In this document: positions 9,961 to 22,612 of the stretch, in pieces
How the letters are laid out: every line of letters starts with the position of its first letter
Numbering within the stretch: position 1 is the first letter of the stretch
Origin: Emydura subglobosa
Lineage: Eukaryota; Chordata; Testudines; Chelidae
Length of the DNA stretch: 64,000 nt
NCBI GenBank assembly: GCA_007922225.1
Contig: ML679946.1
Span: 97,718,759-97,782,758 of the forward strand
Direction: 5' to 3'
The notes under the pieces: generated by a model
Told to the model about the DNA's origin: nothing
Databases searched by the model: none
What the model saw: the letters and a program-made list of their open reading frames with translations, nothing else
Position numbers and translations under genes: made by a program

Positions 9961-11308
9961 CCATTTTAACCTCTGTCGTCTTATGAAGGTCACTCGTAAG
10001 GACCACAGCAGCCTTGCCTTCTTTACTATGCTATAGAAGTGTAATAATTATGTTATTTGTTCTTCTGCTGAGGTTGTATTGAGTTTCTTTACTCCTCTTC
10101 ACTTTGCCACTTAGTTTAATCAGAACAGCTTTCCGCTTAGTCAGCATTTTTGTGTCTTCATCTAGAATTGCTTTTCTCTGGCCTGTGAAGCTTGTAGATA
10201 TTGCTTTTAAATCATGGCTCAGATAAAGTGGTAAAAAGGATCTTCTGATTTTAATATCACTCTCAATCCTGGAAGAAAACGCTCGAACTGGACTGTGATG
10301 GCTCCTATTTCACTCACTCTTCCCATGACGTGTCATCAGTTATTTATTATTTTGTTTCTTTTTGAAATTGGGATGTGTGGGGAGGGTTGGCTTAGAGAGA
10401 AAGGAAAAAATAATGTTTTCATTATGTGTTTGGACAAGGCATACATTTTAAGTGCTCAATTTCAGAATCAGACAAAACATTGCTGGAGCTTAAATGACTT
10501 CTTAATAGTCCTGGGCAATTTAGATGCACTTAGAAAGTGACACAGCTTCCATTGCAGACCAATTGTTGGAAAGAAGTATCATTTATCAAAATGTTTTCCA
10601 AAATGCCCCATTTTGTAAGTGTCTCACATACCTACATATCAGTGTCAATCCCAAACATTCTCCTAAGTGTTTAAAAGATATGCAATACATTTTCTTGTTA
10701 TTGTATGCTCTGTTTTCGCTTCAGATGTAATTTTGCAAACTGGTTTTGGAGCCTTATGTTTATGGGAATAGTCTCAAGGTGCAAAGCATTTTAATCCTGT
10801 CCTCCTGTGAGCTGGGAAACCAATGATTAACTTCCAAACTGCCGCAATTTTCAAAAAATCTGTTCAGCTGCAGTCTTTGTAAACAAACTAATCCATCAGT
10901 GAATATCAGCATTGCATGGGAGTGGGCAAAATAATTTGATGGATACTGGCCAGTAGGAAGAGAGTGAACAAGTTGAATAAATTAATGGGAGTTACTATTG
11001 GAAGAAATGTAGAGCCACTGAAATGAAATGTTTTGATTTTTCTGTTTGAAATGAATTCTGGTTTCAACATTTCTTACCATTTTATTAAAAACGTTAGCAT
11101 TTCAGGGTTTTTTTTATGTTGTCTAAATAAAATATTTAGTTCGACCCAAAGGGAAAATTTTTAAAGCTGTTTGATTTGCAAATTTTACTTTTTAATCTTT
11201 GAACTGTCAGAGAAGTGAAAAATCAGTTATTTGCACAGCTGTATTCCCCACTTTTAATTGTTGATCTCAGAAGTTGTGGAACTTGATAATTGCTTCCCTT
11301 CATTAGCT
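9961..11308. other. AT-rich DNA, no gene seen
   Basis: Two frames (10295-10540, 10524-10730) have no motif. From 10990 to 11190 the run of AAATGTTTTGATTTTTCTG and similar resembles an arm of the W1 palindromes, but the pairing arm is not seen. Confidence 0.4.
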
Positions 11309-11570
11309 TTATTATTTATATTACAATAGCACCCAGAGGCCCCACTGGATCAGAGCTACATTGTGCTAGAAATTGTATATATATAGTAACAGACAGTCCC
11401 AGCCCTGAGGATCTGACAGCTAAGCCAATAAATCAGAATTGTTATCCTCATTTTATGGGTAATGACCTATGGAACAGAGTGAGTAAAGGGCTTCTCCAAG
11501 GAAGCTTGCAGCAGAGTTAGGAAATGAATTCAGATCTTCTGTGGCCTTCACCTCAGACCATTCTTCCTCT
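11309..11570 (-). repeat. SINE, reverse orientation, tail and body
   Basis: The plus strand reads TTTATATTACAATAGCACCC, GAGCTACATTGTGCTAGAAA, CAGTCCCAGCCCTGAGGATC, then a CCTCATTTTATGGGTAATG core inverse and GAATTCAGATCTTCTGTGGC. This is the tail-to-head order of a nearly complete inverted SINE. A TATATATA insertion sits at 11376-11386. Confidence 0.7.
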
Positions 11571-13020
11571 CTTGAATATTTAACATCTCAATGGGGTAAA
11601 TAAATGTTATCCTGATTTTCATGGAAAGGTAAATGGGTTTTGACCTGCTTAAGGGACCCAGATGGAGCCAGGTTAGAGTCAAGAGTTTTTACACCCCATT
11701 CCTGGGCGCAGGTCAACAGACAGCTTCTCTTTCAGATCTCAGGTGTTTTATTTTTCTTTGGGTTCATAATGACTTCTTATCTTCTATTAATGCTCTTACT
11801 TATTCCGTACAGCTCTTATTTTAGAATAACTAAGTTTGCTTCCAGAACCAGCTTTATAGCGTATAGGCAAGGGGAAAGAAAAGAAGGTGAAGGAAGAGAA
11901 AAAGAGCAGCATTAAAAGATGCAGAAGGAGAAGTGCTGTTGTAGGGGTATGATCTTTTATTAAGCAATTAAGAGTTTAGATAGGTTGTTGAGGTTAGGAA
12001 CAGAGAACAAGTTTCCAGAGCTGAGAAGTAATTTATTGTTTTTCTCCAATATTTGACACTTAGAGTCACATAATGTCAGTCAGTGACACTGAACTAATGT
12101 ATTGACACAACTGAGTATAACTCGGCATAACACATCTGGAATTTTTTGTTAAAGTGGCCTTTTCTTTGAATGTCTAACTTACATTCAAATAGCTAGTCTC
12201 TGTTTCAGAACAATAGCAGTGGATGGAAGCAAAGCTAATGACAGTGTGTGCAGCTTCTCATCAAAAACAGCAGATGCAGAGGTTCTCTGGCTACCTGAAT
12301 TATTTATGGTTAATTTGGCAAATCTCTAGTAATGTCTGAGGCTTTTATGGATCTCAGAAGTATATCTGAGAGAAATGCACCCAGATTCATGCACCTGCAT
12401 ATTTTTAATTATAAGCTCTATGGATTGTGTGACTGCAAGTCATTTAGAACTTTTGGCTGTATCGTTCAGAAAGTAATCTGAAATTCTTTTCAAACAGCAG
12501 ACAGCATCACACATCTTCCCAGGCATATTCATTTTCACCCAAAGATGTTCAAGCAGGATGTGATTTAAAGAGCAAAGAAACCCAGGAATCATGATACTGA
12601 CACGGAGCCGTGGTCCTGGCTTTGGCTCCAGGTCTGCGCTCTCTAGTTTATCTGCTGCAGGATTGTGTCCTTTGCTAGCACTCAATACCAGAAGTTTCAC
12701 AGGAAAGAGAACCCTCCTGTGCATATCATGCACCTATTTATGCAACCCGTAGTCATTAACTGATAAATAATAAATTTTGCTATGAATCTTCTTGGCCTCA
12801 TTGTTTGTTCCTGAGCACACACGAGCCTGCGCTTTGTAGCTGCATGCATCTGCTAAAATTCTAATTTTTGCATGTGGCGCTAACAAGTGCATGCAAGTGT
12901 TGGCCTCTATCTGTGCCTGCAAAAGTAATTGAGATGAATGGACATTTTATAAGGACACCGAGAATATCTAGAGCAATACGAGTCAATGGCAAACATTTTG
13001 AAAGGATATAAAACCTTAAA
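11571..13020. other. single-copy DNA, no gene seen
   Basis: Open frames of 62-97 codons at 11633-11915 and 12440-12922 overlap in different frames or strands and show no motifs. Nothing repetitive recognised. Confidence 0.5.
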
Positions 13021-13215
13021 CTTCAGGGTTTAAGCCAATCTCTAGTTGGGATTAGGATGAAACCTTCATGAAGGGCCGGTTATCTTGCATCTTCCTACTG
13101 TGAGGTTTCTTCCATCTTCCTTTGAAGCATCAGACGCTAGCCATTGACCGAGGTATGATACAGGGCTAGATGGACCCCAGTCTGATACAATATGGCAATT
13201 CCTATATTCTTGTGT
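13021..13215 (+). mobile_element. old CR1 (L3-like) 3' end
   Basis: CAATCTCTAGTTGGGATTAG, CTTTGAAGCATCAGACGCTA, GGGCTAGATGGACCCCAGTC and ACAATATGGCAATTCCTATA match, in order, the 3' end of the older CR1 type that also ends the copy at 53640-54930. Confidence 0.8.
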
Positions 13216-13295
13216 AATTTTTTTGTAGGTACAAATGCTGCCCACTTATTTTCAGAGGGGTTAGACTATTTAAAGGGCACTCACAAGGATTAGTG

Positions 13296-13430
13296 AAGTA
13301 GTATTTATTATTTATATTGTGGTAGCACCTACTAAGCCCAGATACAGACCAAGACTCCATTATGCTAGGCACTGTACAAACACACAAGACAAAGACCATC
13401 CCTTCCACAAAGAGTTAGAGTATTTTCAGG
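13296..13430 (-). repeat. SINE tail segment, reverse orientation
   Basis: TATTTATTATTTATATTGTG, GTAGCACCTACTAAGCCC, CATTATGCTAGGCACTGTAC and AAGACCATCCCTTCCAC are a well-kept inverted copy of the tail seen at 7568. Confidence 0.8.
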
Positions 13431-13762
13431 TATTTACACTGGCAGATGCACGAACATGAGTTTGCAATATTGTGCAAACAGAAATGGGGACCGAGGGCTG
13501 AAAATCTCAGTGCTAAATTTTTAAGAGCATTTTGAAATTGTGAACCATTGTTATTTGGTTTATTTATTTCCATCTTCTCCCTGTGGGAAATGTCTTCCCA
13601 ATGGAACTGGTGATCCACTTATGCTTTTAAATTTGAGGGTTGATATTCAGCTCTTGTCTTTATATCTTGGGGGAAAAGGAGGAACTGCTAACGCGGAGCC
13701 AAAGTCTGTGCCGAATGCCACCCTGTGCAGTCCCACCAGAGCCCATGCAGATTCTCAAAAGG

Positions 13763-14099
13763 GTGGTGACCCAGTGGTTAGGGCATTAGCCCAGGACTTG
13801 GGAGACCTTCAAGTGCCTGTTTCACCCCAGACTTCCTGAGGGTAAGTCACATAGGGCCAAGTATTTAAAGATGTTAGGCACCAAAAGTTGTCGATAGATC
13901 CATGCTTTTGAAAATCAAATCCCACCCATCTGCATCTTTAGACACCTAAATATATATATTTTAAATCCTCAGTCTCTCTGTGCTTCGGAGAAGAGATAAT
14001 AGCACTTCCCCATCTCGTGGGGGTGTGGTAATGATGAAATACACTAATCATTGCAAAGTGTTCTGATGCTCTGGTGATGGGGGTCATATAAGTACTTTG
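13763..14099 (+). repeat. tRNA-derived SINE split by a palindrome
   Basis: The head GTGACCCAGTGGTTAGGGC (box A like) and CAGACTTCCTGAGGGTAAGT run to about 13849. The body resumes near 13970 with CTCAGTCTCTCTGTGCTTC, then GATAATAGCACTTCCCC and GTGATGGGGGTCATATAAGT. Same family as 1766-2512. Confidence 0.8.
13850..13970. repeat. P3-like palindrome inserted in the SINE
   Basis: GGCCAAGTATTTAAAGATGT and TTAGGCACC at the left are the inverse of CATCTTTAGACACCTAAATA at the right. It interrupts the SINE body, so it is younger than that SINE. Confidence 0.6.
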
Positions 14100-14429
14100 G
14101 ACAGATATTCTAATATTCTAATTCTAATACGTATTCTGATATTCTTTTCCCATTTTGCTACAAAGCTTGGTGAATGACATCACAAGGGGTAAAGCAGCCC
14201 TCATCTGCCACTGAAGAACCAAAGACCCTGAAAGTTTGGGGTTGTAAATCTGAACCTAGATAGGAAATTTGCAAATGACCTCTGTCTTCATGTTGAATTG
14301 AGCCACAAGACTGAGTCTACAACCAGACCACAAGCATAGACCCTAATGCATAGAGTCCTATTGAATTAAAATGGAGCTTCACTAGAGTAACTGAGAGGAG
14401 AATGTGGCTTATAGTGATTTTCAAGTATT

Positions 14430-14590
14430 TCATTTAAACCCCATAGCACCTCTGTGAGGTAAGGAACTATAATTAACCCTGTTTTACAGAGAAACTGAGG
14501 CACAGATAAGTTTAATAATCAAGGTCTTTCAAAAATCAATTGCAGAGCCAGGGATCCTGATATAGTCCATTGGTTAGGCTGGGTCAGTGC
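14430..14590 (-). repeat. MIR-like SINE, reverse orientation
   Basis: TAACCCTGTTTTACAGAGAA, ACTGAGGCACAGATAAG, CAATTGCAGAGCCAGGGAT and ATAGTCCATTGGTTAGG give the inverted core, body and head. Confidence 0.7.
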
Positions 14591-14609
14591 TGTCATGATG
14601 CATCCAGAG

Positions 14610-15015
14610 TCATTTGAATCCCCTTATGTACCCCGGGGCTTGGTACGATGGGTCTGCATCGCATTATGGAAGATATAATCCTCCTAGGGAGCATGGCGAA
14701 TAAGAGACAAAGGTGACCCACAGTACAATTTACATACATCAAGAGAAATGATATTTTACTCAAAAACAAGTGTTTCAGGTTAATCCAGCAAAGTGAAACA
14801 AAACATTTCTGTTTTATGACATTATTTTTTTGATTTTTGCTGAAAATATTGAAACAAAGCATTTGAATGTTTTTATTTGAATTTTTTTTTTGAAATTTCT
14901 GTTCTGTAAAAAAAATTTCAATTTCAATTTTTCATCCCTTTTTGGGACTGAAAAATATGTTGAATGTCAGTTTTCCTGCAGAACAGCAATGCCAAATTTT
15001 GCTCAGTTCACAACT
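14610..15015. repeat. W1 element, degenerate copy
   Basis: GCATCGCATTATGGAAGATA and TAATCCTCCTAGGGAGCATG correspond to the core of the copy at 61476-62013 (CATCATGGGAGATGTAGTCC). An AT-rich arm of AAATTTCAATTTCAATTTTT type follows. The left arm is missing or too diverged to see. Confidence 0.5.
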
Positions 15016-15070
15016 AAATTAATGTATTCATACAGTAAACATTCCAATATGTAGGCCAAAATACAGCATT

Positions 15071-15411
15071 CATGGAAGCATAAAAGTATAAGCCTGGAAG
15101 GGGTCTCAAAAGATCATCTAGTCAAGTGCCCAGCACTCAGGGCAGGACAACGTAATAACTAGACTATCCCTGACAGGTGTTTGTCTAACCTGTTCTTAAA
15201 AACCTCCGGTGACGGAGATTCCCTAGCAATTTGTTCCAGTGCTTAACTACCCTGACAGTTAGGAAGCTTTTCCTAATGTCCAACCTAAACCTCCCTTGCT
15301 GCATTTTAAGGCCATTGCTTCTTGTCTTATCCTCAGAGGTTAACGAGAACAATTTTTCACCCTCCTCCTTCTAACAACCTTTTCTGTACTTGAAAATTTG
15401 TATTATAAGTA
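15071..15411 (-). mobile_element. CR1 3' fragment, reverse orientation
   Basis: The plus strand reads CATGGAAGCATAAAAGTATA, AAAAGATCATCTAGTCAAGT, GTTCTTAAAAACCTCCGGTG, ATTCCCTAGCAATTTGTTCC, TTTCCTAATGTCCAACCTAA and TTGCTTCTTGTCTTATCCTC, the inverse of the CR1 3' untranslated region and C-terminal coding end. More diverged than the copy at 6040 and cut at its 5' side. Confidence 0.85.
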
Positions 15412-17531
15412 GCTCCAGTTCCATCACAGTGTCTAAATGAGAGCAGAGCTCTTTTTATTTCTTCCTACCTTTGCTGGGGAACCAGGAAGTATGGGAGTTA
15501 GTTTAGCAAGGATGCACAAAGGAAGAACTCCTTGGGTTTCGCCACCTTGCATATCCACACATTGTCTGGCCAACATCTGACTCTGAATTTTTATAGTTCA
15601 CATGAACAGCCCAGATAACCATGTGGCAAAATATCCATTCCCTACAAAATAAGGGGCAGGAAAATTAAGAAATACAAATGGAAATGAAATTAGTGAAATG
15701 TAAAAAGACAAACGTATGTAAAATATCTGTATGATGAATGGACAGTGAAATCTTAACATTATCTCAATTATTACAGTAAACTACAATAAATGACACTTCA
15801 GAAGACATACATCCAATGGGACATATGCCACATGCTCTGATTGGAAGGATAAATATGAAATTTGATGGACACATCATTTTTATGGCTTGCAAAGTCTGAG
15901 GGAAAAGAGAATGATGGAGAGTTATACTGAATTTATGATGCTTGTATAGATAGAGTTACACTGGATGGCACACAATACTAGCAATTTCATTTGTTTCTTT
16001 TAAACAAGAGCGTCCTTCATAAATAGTGCAAGTTTTGGCAAACCACTTGTGTCCTATGTTTTCATTTTTACAAACAAACAATTTAAGCCTGTTTCAGCTT
16101 ATATGTTGCTTGGAAGCTAAATGAATTAATGTTTTCTGTCTCTTGACCTTTTTCAGCAGAAATTCAGCCTTCTTGAAGAGCTGTAGGCAGAGCTAGGAAG
16201 AGTTGAAGAAACATCCTAGCAAAGCTAAAAAGAGACAACTTCATTATAATTAGACTTCGATCCCGCAGTCCTTACTTAGGCAAAACACTCTGTGATCTCA
16301 ATCCTCAAGACTGAGCAATTCATCTTGGATAGATTAGATTTTTAATGTTATGAAATCTGAGGAGTCAGATTGATTTCCCAGTCTATACCTAGATCACTTT
16401 AATTCCTTGTATTATCAGGAAATTGAATAACATTAGATACTAATTGTTAGTGTTAGAAAATGTAATGGCTGTAGAAATCCAGACTCATGATGGTTTCTTT
16501 TAACATTTTGTAATATTAACATCTTATTAATTGGTTGATTGCCAGAGAGAATTAATAGTGATAGAATAAACTAGCTGAAAAGTGGAACGTATGTTTTTGA
16601 ACTTTCCCACTCTGTACAATTCAGTTATTAACAACAGAAAGTAATTGTCATCAAATATTTTTGGGCAGACTGGATGCATTTCCTGCTTCCTACATGCAGG
16701 AGCTTAGCCCAAATTCTATGTAACATCTTATTTACACTCTGAGCTACTTAAAACATCAGGAGAGTTTGAATGGGTGCATTGACCTGTATAGATTGGGATA
16801 CAGATGCACAGCTTCTATTAATTTTAATGGGAATTGTATTTCAACATCCCTTTACGTCGCTTTTGAAGACTTCAGCCTTCCTCTTTAAAATCCAACTGAC
16901 TATTACTGTCAATTGCTTTTTAAAATCAAATCCTTCCCACTCTAATTATAACACAGGATCCTTCTGCACCCACTCCTGGATGTATAATCTTGATTCAAGG
17001 ATCGGAATTAAGCCAGAATTTAGTCATCATCTTTGATTTCCAAGTTAGGAATTTGAAGAAGCTGAGATGTTATGATTCCTTTTTTTGGATTGAGCTATGG
17101 AACTAAAATAGACCCATGCAAAATGAAGGCATTTTTGTTTAAAATAGTTCATTCTATATTTAGTTAACAGAGTTAAACCTAAGATTGCTTTTAGAACAGT
17201 ATTAACAATAAACCTATGATTTGCATCTTGGAATTAAATCTTTGACACCTTAGGGGAAAAAACAACACAGAAACCCATCTTTCGTTACCTTTTCTTTGTC
17301 AGGCAAATTGGTATTCTGTTGATCTTATATTTTACATATAAAGCATTACAAGGCATTAAAATGAGTCAGTACTTATTTCTCTAAAATGCTCCGCTTCTAA
17401 CTGCCAAAAAGCATATTATGGCAATGATATGGCGAAGGGTAAATGGCAGATAGTATTTCTGGTATTTCTGTTAGTTAGGAGGGGATATTTAGACATATCA
17501 AAAGAGAGCCAACAGACTTCATATTTATATA
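15412..17531. other. AT-rich single-copy DNA, no gene seen
   Basis: About 2.1 kb with no repeat that I recognise; one 88-codon frame (16770-17036) has no motif. Such a repeat-poor stretch is unusual in this window. Confidence 0.5.
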
Positions 17532-17668
17532 GGCCCCAATATAGCAAAGTACTTAAGTGAATGCTTAACTTTAAAGTCTATGCTTAAACAGTTTGTTGAA
17601 TGGGGAAGGCAGTATTTATATACTTAAATGTAAGCAATGGGAATAACTGCTTTGCTGAACTGGAGTCT
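17532..17668. repeat. P2 palindrome
   Basis: GCAAAGTACTTAAGTGAATG and CTTAACTTTAAAGTCTATG at the left, TAACTGCTTTGCTGAACTGG at the right. Same arms as 1511-1723. Confidence 0.7.
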
Positions 17669-19791
17669 TAAAAACTAGTGGTATTTCTTTTTCGATCTAT
17701 CAGAGTTCTGGTCAGCCATTCATCACTGGGAATGGGGTGGGGTGTGGAGTTCTCTTGCTGAAGTTCAGGCTTCACCATTTTCATAATTCTTCCTGAAATG
17801 TCTTGTGCTTTTTTCAATATATTTAGTGGCAGTTACTAGTGCTGGAAGCATAGCTGTACAGACCCGCTCATCTGTTTAATCCAAAAACCACACAGCAGGC
17901 TTATCAGAAGCAGTACAAGCAGGTCTAAGCTGCTGTGCTGCAGGTCATAGGATCAAACCTTGTAGACTCTCTGGGTCAGGTTTTTTACAATAGTGCTATG
18001 TTTTTGCTCCTGGACAGAATGCAGATATGTACAAGTGTGAAAAATAATGACCTTCACCTTTAGCTGACTTTTAAGCATGTTTTACAGAGCTGTCTGGTTT
18101 GAGAAGCATTCAGGTTCATTTCTATTCAAGTGGTAAAATAGTTCCATGTTTTGCTGGAGTTTCAGAGAATTCTTACTTTATTCAAGCATGTTTTCCCATT
18201 CGTGATGAAAGTGTCTATTTCGTTGGGTTAAAACATACCTTATCTAAGCAATTTACTATCCTGCTCTTTATAATCATGCAAATGGGAGGGGGAAAGAAAG
18301 ACATAAAAGGTATCAATCATACATTTCAGAGAGAGTGTCCCGTTGTTTCTGAAATGCAAGGTGTTCACATCTGCAATAAAGAAGGGAAACCTACTAAGCT
18401 ACAGAAATGTTTGGGTGTTTTTATAACACACGCACACACCCACACAATTCAGCTTTATGGCTGCACAGTCACACACAAAATAAAAGGAAGAAGAAGCCAG
18501 GCAAATAAGCTTCCAATATCCATGTTAACCTGGCCTTTTCGAGCAGCCTTTTTTTTGAGGGGGCGGGGGGGGGGGGGGGATGTATTTTACAGCACAACCA
18601 GTCATGTATTAAGCTGAAAATGTAATATATATTTTAAAAAATAGAAAATACTACCTATGTGCAATACAGCTTAGATAATGTTGCTGTCACTCATGCTAGA
18701 TGACCTAGCTTTGCTGCTCGTGAATAACATGGCTGTTCCATATTCAAACTGATAAAACTAGATCCAGATATTCATATGGTCCTCATCACTGTAGTATCTG
18801 ATCACCTAAAACACATCACACCACCATGTTTGCTTTGTCTCTGCCCTTCTCTTTCTCAAGTTCTGACCTTCCTGTTCCCTGAACTTTAGCGTTTCTCCAG
18901 ACTAGGTGGAGGGGAAAGCTTGCTGCACTTTTCATTCTGAGTGAGGAATTAGGTTGGAGTCCGTATTGTTTTTTAGTTTCAAAAGGAAGAGGTGCACCTA
19001 CATATGTCTGATTTACCTAGAGTGCTGCAGTGCACCACTGCCTTTAGTTTGCCTGGTTTTATTCATATATGATGTTTGGATACTATTAAATGCTACGAAA
19101 GTCTGATGTAAAACCAGCAGGGATGATTTTGGTGCCTGGTTTTCAGGCTGTGTCTTTTGGTTTGTTTCATGATCACATAGGATGGTTTTCTAGGTCAAAT
19201 TTTGAAGACCTATAAACTTCACGCACATGGTTCGTATAGACACTAGATGGTCCAATGGCTTCAATTCTGTGAGGAAACTTTATTGGTTCCATAAAGGAAA
19301 CAAACAGGCCTTAAGATGGTTCCGTGCAAAATTCTCTCTTGCAGGAATGCGGTTAAACCACTGAATGTAAACACATCCCATTGAAGAATATTAGATTCAT
19401 AATCTATTTTAGGAAATGGATCGGCTAATCATCTGACAAGATAGTTGATCTGAAAGTTAATAAAGCCAGCTATATTTAGAAGCTAAAGGATGTCATCAGT
19501 ATTTTTTCAGCAGAGTCTCACTGGTTTATGCTGCAGTTAAATATTTGTTATTAAATGTCAGAAAATCACATAGAAAACTCCCTGGTCAGGCACAATAGTG
19601 ATAAAATCATAGATGTGTTTGATTTCAGAGATACGGTGTGTTATATCTTCTCCTGATGGGGTACACCAATAAAAGTTACGTGATATATTTAAAAGTAAAA
19701 GGTCACATTCTACACCGGCACTGCTTCCATTAAAGGAGAGTGGTGTGCTTTAAATTAGCCCCAATATATACAATTAAAGGGTAGTGCCTTT
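17669..19791. other. single-copy DNA with simple repeats, no gene seen
   Basis: The 172-codon frame at 18099-18617 crosses a CA-rich stretch (about 18428-18450) and a G run, has no domain, and is not called. Otherwise AT-rich DNA. Confidence 0.5.
18559..18579 (+). repeat. G homopolymer run
   Basis: A run of 20 G interrupted by one C near 18564. Could form a G-quadruplex, or its length may be affected by sequencing. Confidence 0.85.
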
Positions 19792-19865
19792 CCTGGTATA
19801 AATTGGCATAGCTCTTTTGGCCTGAATAGAGCCATGCTGATTTACAACAGATGAGGATCCGAGCC
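19792..19865. repeat. P1 palindrome
   Basis: TGGTATAAATTGGCATAGCT at the left pairs with GAGCCATGCTGATTTACAAC and AGATGAGGATCCGAGCC at the right. Confidence 0.65.
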
Positions 19866-20284
19866 GGTGTCTGAAATTTCTACCCATTTGAGTCATAGCT
19901 GTTGTGATGCCTTATGTCGATTTGATACAAAATGCCAAACCGCAACAGAAAATTTGCCACTTTGTTGCTATCCTGTAATAGTGAATCAAGCCTCTAGACA
20001 CAGCTAATGTAAAATTCAGTACAATTTTTGACAGGTCAAAAGGTTTTTAAAAACCATTTTGAAAAACAAATTAATCACTGTCTCAAACAAATGGCCATTC
20101 GGTTGATAACAAGCCTCCTTAACCAAACTGTAACTGATTTTAAACAAAAAGCAGCCAGCTGGAGAAGTTAGAAGTTGGCTTATTACACTTACATAATGAT
20201 AAATTCTCCGTTCAGATGCCCATGCGAGGCTACTACCAAAATCAATGGGAGCCGTTAAAGGCAACATTTCTCCCACATCATCCT

Positions 20285-20410
20285 TCTTCTGATCTCAGAG
20301 AGATTTACAAACATGAAGCAGTTAAGCCTCACAACAGTGAGTGTTATATTCATTTTAAAGCCATGTAAATGGAAACACAGTGGTTAAAACAAGTTTTCCA
20401 ATTTGCTTCA
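20285..20410 (-). repeat. MIR-like SINE tail, reverse orientation
   Basis: TCTCAGAGAGATTTACAAAC, AAGCCTCACAACAGTGAGTG and TTTTAAAGCCATGTAAATG fit the inverted tail and core of a SINE. Diverged. Confidence 0.45.
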
Positions 20411-20560
20411 GAAGTGTTTCATTAGCAATATATGGTATGCAGGCAGGCAGAGGTGTAGGAGAGATCTTAGTAACCAGTGTTACATGCTGAGGCTCTAGCG
20501 TTTGAGTGGAAAAGCCCTCAATAGATAGGATGAAATTTCCTGGGGCCACCACAAGCTATT

Positions 20561-20967
20561 GCCTGGTCTACAATATAGGGTGAAGCCAATATATGCTGCC
20601 TTGCATAGATCTAACAGTGGAAATGTCTTAATTTAAATTTGGCTCCCGCTGACATAAGTGCCTCTCCACTCCAATTTAGTAACATCGGCTCCCCAAGCGG
20701 CGTAGGAGTCACAGTCTTTGTAATTAGGTTGATGAAGTGTCAGTGTTGACACTGTGTTGCTTACATCAACGGTTACTGGCTATCAGGAGCTGTCCCACAT
20801 TGCCCCACACTGACAATACAATCAATCCAAGCTCTCCTGGTGAGGACAGACACCGCCGACACCAGGAGCCAAGCACGCACACACACAAGTGATTTTATAA
20901 TGGCAGTAGCTGACATAATGCTGACATAAGTTAGGTTGGCATAATTTTGTAGTGTAGACATGACTTA
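20561..20967. mobile_element. T1-related element
   Basis: The left end GCCTGGTCTACAATATAGG and right end TTTTGTAGTGTAGACATGAC are inverted copies. Inside are AGGAGCTGTCCCACATTGCC, CTCTCCTGGTGAGGACAGAC and CTGACATAAGTTAGGTTGGC, not shared with 4971-5240, so this is a sister family with similar ends. About 407 bp, no coding content. A CA-rich patch lies at 20875-20886. Confidence 0.7.
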
Positions 20968-20989
20968 GGTCACTCCTGAAACTTGACCC

Positions 20990-21190
20990 GACAGTGGGAG
21001 CTGTGGATTCTCAGTGCCTCTGAAAAGCAGGGGACATTTATTGAGGTGCCGAAATATGCCTGGAAACTTTTAACTGTAAGCGCTCAGGTTTGGAAAATTT
21101 GGCCTATGTGCCTTGCACAAGGTCACAAAGCAGATAAGTGAGAATCCAGCAGGCCTATATTCTGGTTAATTGTTCTAACTATTAGAAAAC
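20990..21190. repeat. P3-like palindrome next to an inverted SINE piece
   Basis: CTCAGTGCCTCTGAAAAGCA and AGCGCTCAGGTTTGGAAAAT form the diverged arms to about 21105. TGCACAAGGTCACAAAGCAG and TGAGAATCCAGCAGGCCTAT (21113-21165) then read as an inverted SINE body. Confidence 0.45.
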
Positions 21191-22031
21191 CTCCCTCCCT
21201 TTTCCGGGGAGCAGTGTTTGCTGTTTTCATTTTCAGCAATTTAATTTAAGCTTCATCAGTTCAACCAGCTTCTTCTCTTTCACCAAAACTCACAGAGAAG
21301 CTAGGGCAGCCATCTTGCAAAACGTTCTCAGTTACACACAGGTTTAGAATTCAGGCAGAGTGTGAAAAGATGTGACCAATGAGGGAATGGCTGGTGGAGC
21401 CGCTGAGATTGATGAGTCTGTCTGATGATGCTGATGCTTATACGATGCCAATAAAGAATGATTTTTTAATATACATTCTGGAGGTCAGCTGATGCAATTG
21501 TTAGTAACAAAGATATATAATCACAACAAAGACATATATGGTAGCGCAGTGGCCCTGTATATTTACAAATGTGTCTGGGAATAAGCTCTCAGACAAAAAT
21601 AACCCTCTCTTTTCTTTCACAGTAAATGTTCTATAAGTTTTCCAATTACGGAATGTATCTTTCTTCCCCTCCCAATGTGAATTTCTTTATTTGCATTACA
21701 ATGAGCTTAAAACATTATAATTCCTTATTACAGACATTTATGAAACTCCTTAACCCTGCTGAAAATATAGGTATTTTACCCATAAATCACACAAAACTCA
21801 CTCAGCAATTTTGAATGCTGCATATTTATCCTGGGGCCATTAGTCCAACTGCATCGATTTCATTCTTAGCCAGTGTTCAGGTTAGAGTATTGGAGTACCC
21901 TTGAGGAGCTCTTCTTACACAAACTATTTAAAGAAGAAAGATACAAACATAAAAGACAGATTCATTTTGGCAGATGATTGCATCGATTTCTGTCATCTGT
22001 TTAAAAAGCAGTTTAAGGGATTAGAAAAAAT
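21191..22031. other. single-copy DNA, no gene seen
   Basis: AT-rich; a 62-codon frame (21626-21814) has no motif. Confidence 0.5.
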
Positions 22032-22110
22032 GGGCCAGATTCTCAGCTAGTGTAAATTGTCTTTGATTTTAATGGGACTATGGAAATTTACACCAGTGGA
22101 GGATCTGGCC
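22032..22110. repeat. P1 palindrome, well kept
   Basis: GGGCCAGATTCTCAGCTAGT at the left end is the near inverse of CCAGTGGAGGATCTGGCC at the right, with TGTAAATTG and ATTTACA inside and a TTTTAATGG centre. A clear type copy. Confidence 0.8.
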
Positions 22111-22369
22111 TGGCTAAATGCCCTCAGCTGTGAATCATCTTCTGGTCTGTTAGCTGCTATAAAATAGTCCAAATCTGTGGGGGTGGAGGTTTTTATTTAA
22201 GTGACCATATTTGTAAGTGTGCAAAGGAATCCCTATGCCCACTCAAGTCAATGAGAGCAGCAGGTGAAAAATCCTTTTGAAAACCAGCTACTTACCTGAA
22301 TCAAAACAGACGTAGGTGCATAACTTTAGGCGTCCAAGTTTGAAAATGTTAACCCCAGTACATTGTATT

Positions 22370-22612
22370 AGATGCAGTGCTCTCTTTAGTGTTAGTGCAG
22401 GGAACTGGGCGTTCTAGCCCTGTATCTGCACCACTTTGCTGTGTGTGACCTTGCGAAAGTTACTGAATTGTTCACTTTACCTATCTGCAGAATGGGTATC
22501 ACAAAATGTGCCTCTCTCATCAGGGTGTTGGGAGACTCAATGAATGCTTGTAAAGAGCTTTCTGGTCCTTGGGTGAAAGTCGATGGATATGGGCAAAGTA
22601 TTATTTACAGCG
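22370..22612 (+). repeat. tRNA-derived SINE, nearly complete
   Basis: GTTAGTGCAGGGAACTGGGC head, then GCACCACTTTGCTGTGTGTG and ACCTTGCGAAAGTTACTGAA body, TATCTGCAGAATGGGTATC core, GGGTGTTGGGAGACTCAATG and CTTGTAAAGAGCTTTCTGG tail. A 71-codon frame lies inside and is not a gene. Confidence 0.8.

Noticed and set aside
18099..18617. 172-codon plus-strand frame
   Set aside because: It passes through CA-rich and poly-G simple sequence and has no domain.
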